Below, one piece after another: positions 1-6,784 of a stretch of 12,131 bases of DNA. Source of the stretch: Verrucomicrobiota bacterium (GTDB lineage: Bacteria; Verrucomicrobiota; Verrucomicrobiia; Opitutales; UBA953); contig RFRI01000020.1 in the NCBI GenBank assembly GCA_009924535.1, forward strand, positions 1 through 12,131, read 5' to 3'. Below the pieces are notes generated by a model. It ran no database searches. It was not told where the DNA came from and was given only the letters and a program-made list of their open reading frames with translations. Both the position numbers and the translations under genes were made by a program. The stretch's first letter is position 1. The number at the start of each line of letters is the position of its first letter.

Positions 1-205
1 TCTCCTTGCCTTGGGGGTCGGCGGCGGCGAACTCCATGCGGAGCGTCTTCACTTTGTCCAAAGCGGCGACGTCGGAGGTCAGTGCCGCGCGAGCCTTGGC
101 TACGACGATTTCCACCGTCAACGGCTTGTCTTCGGCCGACGCCGCGAGCGGTCCCGCGAGCAGGAGCGTCGCGAACAGCGCGGTGAACGGGCGGAACAAG
201 GCCAT
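1..205 (-). CDS. Secreted protein, probable LolA-like / outer-membrane lipoprotein-sorting family (3' end outside window)
   Basis: Reading from the ATG at 205 towards the window edge gives 68 codons with no stop. The N-terminus is a clear Sec signal peptide: MALFRPF, a hydrophobic core (ALFATLLLAG), then an AASA-like cleavage site near residues 22-25. The mature part has the pattern LTVEIVVAKARAAL followed by LDKVKTLRMEF and ADPQGKE. This resembles the start of periplasmic proteins annotated as outer membrane lipoprotein-sorting (LolA-like), where a helix 'vdeiiakhraa-gG-aaldkiktlr' precedes the first beta strand. The family call rests on this short stretch only. The gene lies 68 bp downstream of the hisA stop on the same strand, with no terminator-like hairpin between, so it may be the tail of the tig-clpP-clpX-hisA unit. 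No Shine-Dalgarno motif is visible. The C-terminal part is outside the window. Confidence 0.6.
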   Translation of the reverse strand, partial: MALFRPFTALFATLLLAGPLAASAEDKPLTVEIVVAKARAALTSDVAALDKVKTLRMEFAAADPQGKE

Positions 206-273
206 GGGATGCCGATGTTGGTCGGGGGTGCTTGCTTGGCAAGCATCGGAAGGGCGTTTTGCCGCTCCGGAGC

Positions 274-917
274 TCAGCGTTCGCCGGTCGCCTTGAGCAG
301 GCCGGCCACGTCGCAACGGCCTTCGTAGAGGGCCTTGCCGACGATGGCGCCGACGAGGTTCGGATAGGCCTTGGCCATCGCGGCGAGGCGCGCGACATCT
401 TCCGTGCCGGACACGCCACCGGAGGCGATGACGCCGCAGGGGCAGACCTTCAGGACCTCTTCGCGCGACCGCCGAAGCCGCTTACGCCGCCGGCGCCAGC
501 CGCGTCGTCATCGGCACGCGCGCCGCGACCGATCCTGCTTTCCTCCGCGAGGCGAGGACCATGGGCCTTGGCCATCTCGCGGAGGAAAGCAGGATCGGTC
601 GCGGCGCGCGTGCCGATGACGACGCGGCTGGCGCCGGCGGCGTAAGCGGCTTCGGCGGTCGCGCGGTCGCGCATGCCGCCGCCGAACTGGATCTTCGGGC
701 CGAGCGCGGCGATGCGCTGGAGAGTGGGGAGATTGAGAGGAGCGCCGCCGAAGGCGCCGTCGAGGTCGACGACATGGATCCACGCCGCGCCGGCCTGGGC
801 GAAGACGATGGCCGGCTCGACCGGGTCCTTGTAGTAGTCGGTGCGCGCGTCGTCGCGACCTTGGCTGAGGCGGACGCAGCGACCGCCGCGGATATCGATG
901 GCCGGATAGGCGAGCAT
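274..917 (-). pseudogene. hisA: hisA, disrupted: internal deletion replaced by an inverted duplication
   Basis: HisA (ProFAR isomerase) is a TIM-barrel enzyme of histidine synthesis. From the ATG at 917 the reading frame gives about 122 residues of canonical HisA: PAIDIRGG with Asp8, HVVDLDGA at 48-55, QFGGGMRD at 77-84, and SRVVIGTRA. After AKAHGPR the frame enters an inverted copy of the gene's own preceding 90 bp and runs to a meaningless stop at 450. From 462 down to the TGA at 274, in a different frame, a typical HisA C-terminus appears: EEVLKV, VIASGGVSGTEDVARL, then LVGAIVGKALYEGR. Compared with E. coli HisA (245 aa), roughly residues 123-183 are absent, including the second catalytic Asp (near 129) and the DISRDGT loop. 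As written the gene cannot make active enzyme. It starts 5 bp after the clpX stop. A sequencing or assembly error is at least as likely as a true pseudogene. Confidence 0.85.
462..665. repeat. Perfect 90-bp inverted repeat with 24-bp spacer inside hisA
   Basis: Bases 462-551 are the exact reverse complement of 576-665, with 552-575 as the spacer. I checked the pairing outwards: each position and its partner sum to 1127. Pairing fails at 461/666 and at 552/575. The arm at 576-665 is the native hisA segment, encoding the region from RDRATAEAAYA to AFLRE. The arm at 462-551 is the inverted extra copy, because hisA homology resumes immediately beyond it in another frame. Such a long, perfect, closely spaced palindrome is usually unstable in bacteria and is typical of amplification or assembly chimeras. 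It could also be a template-switch mutation. Confidence 0.95.
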
Positions 918-922
918 GGGAA

Positions 923-2239
<1,317 letters not shown>

Positions 2240-2243
2240 GCGC

Positions 2244-2840
2244 TTAGGCGCGGACCGCCTTAGGCGCCACGACGTGGTCGACGAGGCCGTAGGCCTTCGC
2301 CTGCTCGGCCGTCATGTAGAAGTCGCGATCGGAGTCGCGCATCAGGTCCTCGGCCGTCTTGCCGCTGTGCTTGGCGAGGACGTGGTTGAGCGTGTCGCGC
2401 CAGCGGAGGATTTCCTTCGCGGCGATCGAGATGTCGGAAGTCTGCCCGCCCGCGCCACCGCTGGGCTGATGGATCATCACGCGGCAGTTCGGGAGCGCGT
2501 GGCGCTTGCCCTTCGTGCCGGCGGCGAGGAGCACCGAGGCCATGCTGGCCGAGAGGCCGATGCAGTAGGTGTTGATCTCGCACGTGAGGAAGTTCATCGT
2601 GTCGTAGATCGCCATGCCTGCGGTGACCGAGCCGCCGGGGGAGTTGATGTAGATCGAGATGTCCTTCTTCGGGTCTTCCATCTGCAGGAAGAGCAGCTGC
2701 GCGATGACCGCGTTGGCGACCTCGTCGTAGATCGGCGAGCCGATGAAGATGATGCGGTCCTTGAGCAGGCGGCTGTAGATGTCCCAGGCTCGTTCGCCAC
2801 GGGCGTCGCGTTCGACGACGTTAGGGATGATGTAGGACAT
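2244..2840 (-). CDS. clpP: ATP-dependent Clp protease proteolytic subunit ClpP
   Basis: ClpP is the self-compartmentalised serine peptidase (family S14) that degrades proteins delivered by ClpX. The 198-aa length matches the family. The catalytic triad is visible as Ser99 in GLSASMAS, His124 in VMIHQPSGG and Asp173 in DRDFYM. The conserved SPGGSV (67-72) and the C-terminal AYGLVDHV are also present. The N-terminus MSYIIPNVVERD is typical, with little or no propeptide. It sits between tig (45 bp upstream) and clpX (4 bp downstream), the classic tig-clpP-clpX order. No strong Shine-Dalgarno site is seen before the ATG, so translation may depend on the tig transcript. Confidence 0.98.
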   Translation of the reverse strand: MSYIIPNVVERDARGERAWDIYSRLLKDRIIFIGSPIYDEVANAVIAQLLFLQMEDPKKDISIYINSPGGSVTAGMAIYDTMNFLTCEINTYCIGLSASMASVLLAAGTKGKRHALPNCRVMIHQPSGGAGGQTSDISIAAKEILRWRDTLNHVLAKHSGKTAEDLMRDSDRDFYMTAEQAKAYGLVDHVVAPKAVRA

Positions 2841-2885
2841 GGTGGTACGAGGGGGACTGTGCCCGGAATGGGCGAAATCTCAACC

Positions 2886-4175
2886 TTAGGCAGCGATGCC
2901 GCCCGCGAGGACGGCGTCGAGGGCCTTGTTGAGGAGGGCGTCGCGGCGGAGTTCGGCGAGGCGCTGGCGGTCCTTGACCAGCTTTTCGGGCTGGGTCTGG
3001 CTGGCCTGGGCGGCCTGCATGATCGCGGAGCCGAGTTCTTCGCGGGTCACTTCGAGCTTCAGCTCTTCGGCGATGCGGGAGAGGACGAACTGGGCGCGGA
3101 CGCGGAGGGCGGCGGCCTTCTTGGCTTCGGCGAGGATGTCGTCGCGCTGGGTCTCGAGTTCTTCGGCCTTCGTGCCGCTGCGCAGGCGCATCTCGGCGTA
3201 TTGGTAGAAGAGGCCCTGGGCGACGGAGAGGATGGCGGATTCCGGGAGAGGGAAGTCCTGGCCGGCGAGGAGGGCGTCGACGGCTTTTTCGCGGCGGGCG
3301 GTCTCGGCGGCCTGCTGCTTCGAGCCTTCGATGCCCTTGCGGAGCTGTTCGCGGAGTTCGGCTTCATCCTTCACGCCGACGGCCTTGCAGAAGGCTTCGT
3401 CGACCTTCGGGAGTTCCTTGCGGCGGACTTCGCTGGCGCTGATGGCGTAAGCGACCTTCTTGCCGCGGAGGGCTTCGCGCTCATGCGTGGCGGGGAAGAC
3501 GTATTCGGCCTGGGCGGTGGCGCCGGCCTTGAGGCCGATCACGGCCTGGGCGATGGCGGGGACGGCGACGGCGGCGCCTTCGGCACCGGCTTCTTCCCAG
3601 GTGGATTCGGCGCTGCCGTAGGACTTCGCTTCGGCGTCGAGTTCGGAGACGGGCTTGCCGTCGACGGTGCCGACGTAGCCGATGCGGACGTAGTCGCCCT
3701 TGGCGGCGGCGTCATCGGTCTTCTCGTAGCGGGCGCGCTGTTCGAGGATCTTCTTCAGGTGCTCGTCGATGTCGGCGTCGGTGACCGTGATCGTCTCGGC
3801 GGGGACCTTGACGGACTTCCAGTCCGGGGTCTTGAAGTCAGGGACGACGTCGACTTCGTAGCGGAAGACCGCGTCGGCGCCGGAGCCGGCTTCCTTCTGG
3901 ACGTCGGCGACGGTGTAGACCGTGAAAGACTTTTCCTGCTGGATGCGTTCGTAGCCCTGGGAGAGGAGGCGCTGGCTGACTTCGTCGGCGATCTGCTTGC
4001 TGTACTTCAGGCGCACGACGGATTCGGGGGCCTTGCCCGGGCGGAAGCCGGGAAGGGCGGCCTCGCGAGAGAAGCCCTTCAGGACTTCCTTCTCGGCGGC
4101 GGCGACGGCCGCGGCGGGGACCGTCACGGTGACGGAGCGGCGGGTCGGGTTAGTTTCTTGGATTTTGATGTCCAT
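2886..4175 (-). CDS. tig: Trigger factor, ribosome-associated chaperone and prolyl isomerase
   Basis: Trigger factor binds the ribosome exit tunnel and shields nascent chains. The 429-aa product has the three expected parts. The N-terminal ribosome-binding domain carries the signature GFRPGKAPES (43-52). An FKBP-like PPIase domain spans about 158-250, opening with GDYVRIGYVGTVDG. A helical, Lys/Glu/Ala-rich C-terminal chaperone domain follows (KELPKVDEAFCKAVGV onward). An in-frame upstream ATG at 4238 would add 21 residues (MLGHSPRYVRRPG...) that do not fit the family. The start at 4175 (MDIKIQETNPTRRSV) aligns with other trigger factors and is chosen here. It heads the tig-clpP-clpX cluster and lies 105 bp downstream of coaD on the same strand. 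A TATA-containing stretch lies just upstream of the ATG. Confidence 0.96.
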   Translation of the reverse strand: MDIKIQETNPTRRSVTVTVPAAAVAAAEKEVLKGFSREAALPGFRPGKAPESVVRLKYSKQIADEVSQRLLSQGYERIQQEKSFTVYTVADVQKEAGSGADAVFRYEVDVVPDFKTPDWKSVKVPAETITVTDADIDEHLKKILEQRARYEKTDDAAAKGDYVRIGYVGTVDGKPVSELDAEAKSYGSAESTWEEAGAEGAAVAVPAIAQAVIGLKAGATAQAEYVFPATHEREALRGKKVAYAISASEVRRKELPKVDEAFCKAVGVKDEAELREQLRKGIEGSKQQAAETARREKAVDALLAGQDFPLPESAILSVAQGLFYQYAEMRLRSGTKAEELETQRDDILAEAKKAAALRVRAQFVLSRIAEELKLEVTREELGSAIMQAAQASQTQPEKLVKDRQRLAELRRDALLNKALDAVLAGGIAA

Positions 4176-4179
4176 GGTA

Positions 4180-4209
4180 GGTATAAAAGGGAGGGAGGCC
4201 CCGGGTCGG
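4180..4209 (-). promoter_or_regulatory. Possible tig promoter close to the start codon (weak)
   Basis: On the minus strand an AT-rich patch, TTTTATACC, sits only a few bases before the tig ATG in an otherwise very GC-rich stretch. CCGACC at 4209-4204, then 16 bp, then TTTATA (4187-4182) leaves 6 nt to the ATG. This is the same geometry as the fumarase and hydrolase promoters, but each box matches consensus at only about half its positions. TATACC (4185-4180) is an alternative -10. A further -35-like TTGACC at 4261-4256 has no good partner. Confidence 0.25.
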
Positions 4210-4272
4210 CGGACGTAGCGGGGGGAATGGCCGAGCAAATAGAACTACCCCCCACGGTCAACAGCGGAAGGC

Positions 4273-4292
4273 AGGCCTTTTCAGGCCTTTTC
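4273..4292. repeat. Tandem 10-bp repeat at the 3' end of coaD
   Basis: The decamer AGGCCTTTTC occurs twice head-to-tail (4273-4282 and 4283-4292), spanning the coaD stop codon. Because AGGCCT is self-complementary, the two copies can form a 6-bp hairpin with a 4-nt loop. On the plus strand it is followed by TTTTC, but no plus-strand gene ends there. On the coaD strand it lacks a U-tract, so it is not a convincing terminator for coaD. Confidence 0.6.
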
Positions 4293-4781
4293 GGCCAACC
4301 TTCGGCGTAGATGAGGCAGGACGCACCGGGGGACGAAGGCCGCGGCCTGCGAGAGCTTATGGCGGGCGATGTCCTTGACGAAACTGGAGGAGGTCACGAA
4401 CTGGTCCTGGCTGGGCATCAGGATGACGGTCTCGATCTCGGGGGCCATCAGGCGGTTGGCATGGGCCAGGTCGAATTCGAACTCGAAATCGCTGAATTTA
4501 CGGAGGCCGCGGATGATGGCGGCCGCCTGGTGCTTGCGGGCGAACTCGACCGTCAGGCCTTCGAGTTCGAGGACCTTGACGTTGCGGATGCCCTTGCAGG
4601 CCTGGCGGGCCATGCCGAGGCGCTCCTCGACGTTGAACCAGGGGTGCTTGCTGTCGCTGGCCGCCACGGCGACGATGACTTGATCGAAAAGGCGCGAGGC
4701 GCGACGGAGGACGTCCAGGTGCCCCAGCGTGATCGGGTCGAAGGTGCCGGGGTAGACGGCGATGCGTTGGAGGCGGGACAT
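4281..4781 (-). CDS. coaD: Phosphopantetheine adenylyltransferase (coenzyme A biosynthesis)
   Basis: CoaD transfers AMP from ATP to 4'-phosphopantetheine, the penultimate step of CoA synthesis. The 166-aa product has the nucleotidyltransferase signature GTFDPITLGH (12-21, with the TxGH motif), the KHPWFNVEERLGMA region, IIRGLR (89-94), the MAPEIETVILMPS stretch and SSSFVKD (131-137), all characteristic of bacterial CoaD. The frame is open far upstream, but the ATG at 4781 gives the family N-terminus (RIAVYPGTFDP) and is preceded by AGGAAA about 5 nt upstream. This is the clearest Shine-Dalgarno site in the window. It is divergent from pgsA, with 54 bp between the two starts, and is followed after 105 bp by tig. 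Confidence 0.97.
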   Translation of the reverse strand: MSRLQRIAVYPGTFDPITLGHLDVLRRASRLFDQVIVAVAASDSKHPWFNVEERLGMARQACKGIRNVKVLELEGLTVEFARKHQAAAIIRGLRKFSDFEFEFDLAHANRLMAPEIETVILMPSQDQFVTSSSFVKDIARHKLSQAAAFVPRCVLPHLRRRLAEKA

Positions 4782-4835
4782 CGTTTTCCTGTTGCGGCAT
4801 ACTCTCGGGCGGGAACATCCTTTCGGCAAGCCCAC

Positions 4836-5480
4836 ATGCGTTTTCTTAGGCATCTCCCCAATCTCCTGACAGCCGCCCGCCTGCCGGCGATCTTCCTGAT
4901 CACCCTCTGGACCTACTGGGCCGGCCCTTGGGCGAGCGCCGCCTTGGCTCTCTTCATCCTGGCCGCCCTGACGGACATCTTCGACGGCTGGATCGCCCGC
5001 AAGCTGAACGCCGTGACCGACTTCGGCCGCCTCATGGACGCGCTGGTCGACAAGATCTTCATCCTCGGCCTGCTCGTCGGCCTCGCCGCCATCGACTGCC
5101 TGCCGGTTCCGCGCTGGAGTGATGCCGGACAGCCGCTTCCCGTGGACGGCGGTACGGTGCTCTACACGTCCTTCGGCGTGATGCTGATCATCATCCGCGA
5201 GTTCCTGATCACCGGCCTGCGCCTCGTGGCCGCCGCTTCGGGCCAGGTCCTCGAGGCCGAGGGCCTTGGCAAGATCAAGACCTTCCTGCAGATCATCGCC
5301 ATCGGTCATCTCATCGGCCTGCGCGCCTATGAGACGCATTGGCATCTCTCGGCCGAATGGCACCAGCACTGGGAGGTCATCATCATGTCGCTCTTCTGGC
5401 TGTCGGTGGCGATCACCGTGGTCTCCGGCGCGAGCTACCTCATCCGCCATCGTCGTCACCTGCCGGGCCTGGCTTCATGA
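4836..5480 (+). CDS. pgsA: CDP-diacylglycerol-glycerol-3-phosphate 3-phosphatidyltransferase
   Basis: PgsA makes phosphatidylglycerophosphate from CDP-diacylglycerol and glycerol-3-phosphate in the inner membrane. The 214-aa protein carries the CDP-alcohol phosphatidyltransferase signature DG-x2-AR-x8-G-x3-D-x3-D exactly (Asp50, Gly51, Ala54, Arg55, Gly64, Asp68, Asp72), with an additional Asp47. It also has the PgsA-type REFLITGLRL (121-130) and GKIKTF (145-150). Hydrophobic segments occur near residues 15-28, 32-46, 73-88, 112-132, 150-162 and 180-200. The start at 4836 (MRFLRHLPNLLTAARL) matches the family. The open frame upstream runs antisense through coaD and is not used. The stop overlaps the pgpA start as ATGA, coupling two consecutive steps of one pathway. 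Confidence 0.95.
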   Translation: MRFLRHLPNLLTAARLPAIFLITLWTYWAGPWASAALALFILAALTDIFDGWIARKLNAVTDFGRLMDALVDKIFILGLLVGLAAIDCLPVPRWSDAGQPLPVDGGTVLYTSFGVMLIIIREFLITGLRLVAAASGQVLEAEGLGKIKTFLQIIAIGHLIGLRAYETHWHLSAEWHQHWEVIIMSLFWLSVAITVVSGASYLIRHRRHLPGLAS

Positions 5481-5950
5481 TCGTCCAGATCGCGACGCTC
5501 GGTCCGCTCGGACGCCTCAAGGCGCCGGGCACGTGGGGTTCGGCGGCCGGGCTGCTATGGTGGGCGGTCGTAGTGCGACTCGCGCATGACAAACAAGGGC
5601 CGCATGAATTCATCTTCGACTCGCTCGTCGTCCTGATGGCGATCCTGCTGTGCGGCGTGGCCGCGGCCTTCATCGGCAAGAAGGATCCGTCCGAGGTCAT
5701 CCTCGACGAATTCGCTGCGATGCCATTGGTGTTCCTCTTCAATCCCTACGTCTACGCCGGCAAATCCTCGCTTCTCTTCATCCTGCTCGGTTTCCTGCTG
5801 TTCCGGCTTTTCGACATCACCAAACCTTTCGGTATCAAGGCGCTCGAGAAGCTGCCCGGAGGCTTCGGTATCGTATTGGACGATGTGATGGCAGCGATCT
5901 ACGCGAACCTCGTCCTGCATGGCATCGCCCTGCTTTGGAAGGTCCTCTGA
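5477..5950 (+). CDS. pgpA: Phosphatidylglycerophosphatase A
   Basis: PgpA dephosphorylates phosphatidylglycerophosphate to phosphatidylglycerol, directly using the PgsA product. The 157-aa membrane protein has the family landmarks: LGRLKAPGTWGS near 11-22, the acidic DPSEVILDEFAAMP (70-83, with Asp70, Glu73, Asp77 and Glu78) and FRLFDITKPFG (109-119). These are followed by GGFGIVLDDVMAAIYANL (128-145, with Asp135 and Asp136). Hydrophobic segments lie around 23-35, 49-66, 97-111 and 143-156. The ATG at 5477 overlaps the pgsA stop by 3 nt, and the TGA shares its A with the ATG of ygfZ, so translational coupling is likely on both sides. Confidence 0.95.
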   Translation: MIVQIATLGPLGRLKAPGTWGSAAGLLWWAVVVRLAHDKQGPHEFIFDSLVVLMAILLCGVAAAFIGKKDPSEVILDEFAAMPLVFLFNPYVYAGKSSLLFILLGFLLFRLFDITKPFGIKALEKLPGGFGIVLDDVMAAIYANLVLHGIALLWKVL

Positions 5951-6738
5951 TGTCTCTGCGTTGCGCCAAAGCTGACACCGCGGTCATCCGGGTGACGGGC
6001 GAGGACGCGGCGGCCTTCCTGCAAGGGCAGTGCTCGGCGGATCTGCGTAGCGTCGCGGTGACCGACGCGCTCTGGCTCAATCGCAAGGGCCGCGTACTCG
6101 CGCACACGGTCATCGCGAAGGAAGCCGACGGGTCGTTCCTTCTGCTCTGTCCGCATCTCGCTGCCGCGGACCTCATCGCCGTGGTGACCGCGAACGTCAT
6201 CGCCGACGACGTCGTCGCGACGGATGAATCACCCCTTTGGCAGAAGTGGGTCGTCTGGGGCGCGGAACCGGCCATCCCGGGCGCGAAGTTTTTCGTCACG
6301 AAGCGTTTCGGCGTCACTGCCTGGGATGTCCTCACGCCGGTCGGCATGTCCGTTCCAGGCGAGTCGGCTACGCTCGCCGAGCTCGACGCGTTACGCATCG
6401 CCGCCGGCGTGCCGGCCGTACCCGCCGATTGCGGAGCCAATGAGTTCCCCCAAGAGTGCGGGCTTGAGGCTTGGGTTAGCTACACCAAGGGCTGCTACCT
6501 CGGTCAGGAAGTCATGGCCCGCATCCAATCGATGGGCTCGCTTCGCCGCATCCTGCGACGCGTGTCGGGTCCCGTGTCCGTCGGGCAGGAACTGAAGACG
6601 CCCGAAGGGAAGGGTGTCGGCACCGTACGTTCCGCGGCCGGCGGCGTCGGGCTGGCTCTGGTCTCCGTCGACCTGCCCGAAGGGTCGGTCTTGGGCGACG
6701 TGCGGATCGGTGCGCCGGCGCTGATGCCTGCGCGCTGA
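5950..6738 (+). CDS. ygfZ: YgfZ/GcvT-fold folate-binding protein, Fe-S cluster maturation factor
   Basis: YgfZ proteins are tetrahydrofolate-binding paralogues of GcvT that support assembly or repair of certain Fe-S enzymes. The 262-aa product has the diagnostic motif KGCYLGQE (180-187) with the invariant Cys182, followed by VMARIQSMG. The N-terminal LQGQCSADL (24-32) and LNRKGRVLAHTVI (43-55) correspond to conserved GcvT-fold segments. The family C-terminal beta domain follows (GKGVGTVRSAAGGVGLALV). The start at 5950 is set by the 1-nt TGATG overlap with pgpA, since the longer open frame upstream is antisense or out of frame with real genes. It lies immediately upstream of an Fe-S fumarase, a plausible client. 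That link is inference from position only. Confidence 0.93.
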   Translation: MSLRCAKADTAVIRVTGEDAAAFLQGQCSADLRSVAVTDALWLNRKGRVLAHTVIAKEADGSFLLLCPHLAAADLIAVVTANVIADDVVATDESPLWQKWVVWGAEPAIPGAKFFVTKRFGVTAWDVLTPVGMSVPGESATLAELDALRIAAGVPAVPADCGANEFPQECGLEAWVSYTKGCYLGQEVMARIQSMGSLRRILRRVSGPVSVGQELKTPEGKGVGTVRSAAGGVGLALVSVDLPEGSVLGDVRIGAPALMPAR

Positions 6739-6749
6739 CCTGTTTCCAT

Positions 6750-6777
6750 TTGCGGGCAAGGGGGCGGGCCGTATCGT
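6750..6777 (+). promoter_or_regulatory. Predicted sigma70-type promoter of the fumarase gene, possibly leaderless
   Basis: TTGCGG (6750-6755), a 16-bp spacer and TATCGT (6772-6777) stand out in a very GC-rich gap. The -10 box ends 7 nt before the ATG at 6785, so a normal start site would fall on or beside the A of the ATG. No Shine-Dalgarno sequence is present. This also argues against the in-frame GTG at 6776, which would lie within the -10 box. Confidence 0.5.
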
Positions 6778-6784
6778 GACGGCG

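Noticed and set aside
231..245. Small palindrome TGCTTGGCAAGCA between the LolA-like gene and hisA
   Set aside because: Six-base arms with a 1-nt loop and no U-tract; too short to call a terminator or operator.
450..560. Novel C-terminal extension of the HisA frame after AKAHGPR
   Set aside because: It is simply the translation of the inverted copy of hisA itself, not a new domain.
4176..4238. 21-residue N-terminal extension of trigger factor from an upstream ATG
   Set aside because: Trigger factors begin at the equivalent of the internal Met (MDIKIQE). The extension has no family counterpart and lies where a promoter is likely.
4782..4835. Promoters in the coaD/pgsA divergent gap
   Set aside because: TTGCGG (4792-4797, plus) and TTGCCG (4829-4824, minus) look like -35 boxes, but no acceptable -10 sits at 16-18 bp from either. 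A divergent promoter must exist here, but I cannot place it.
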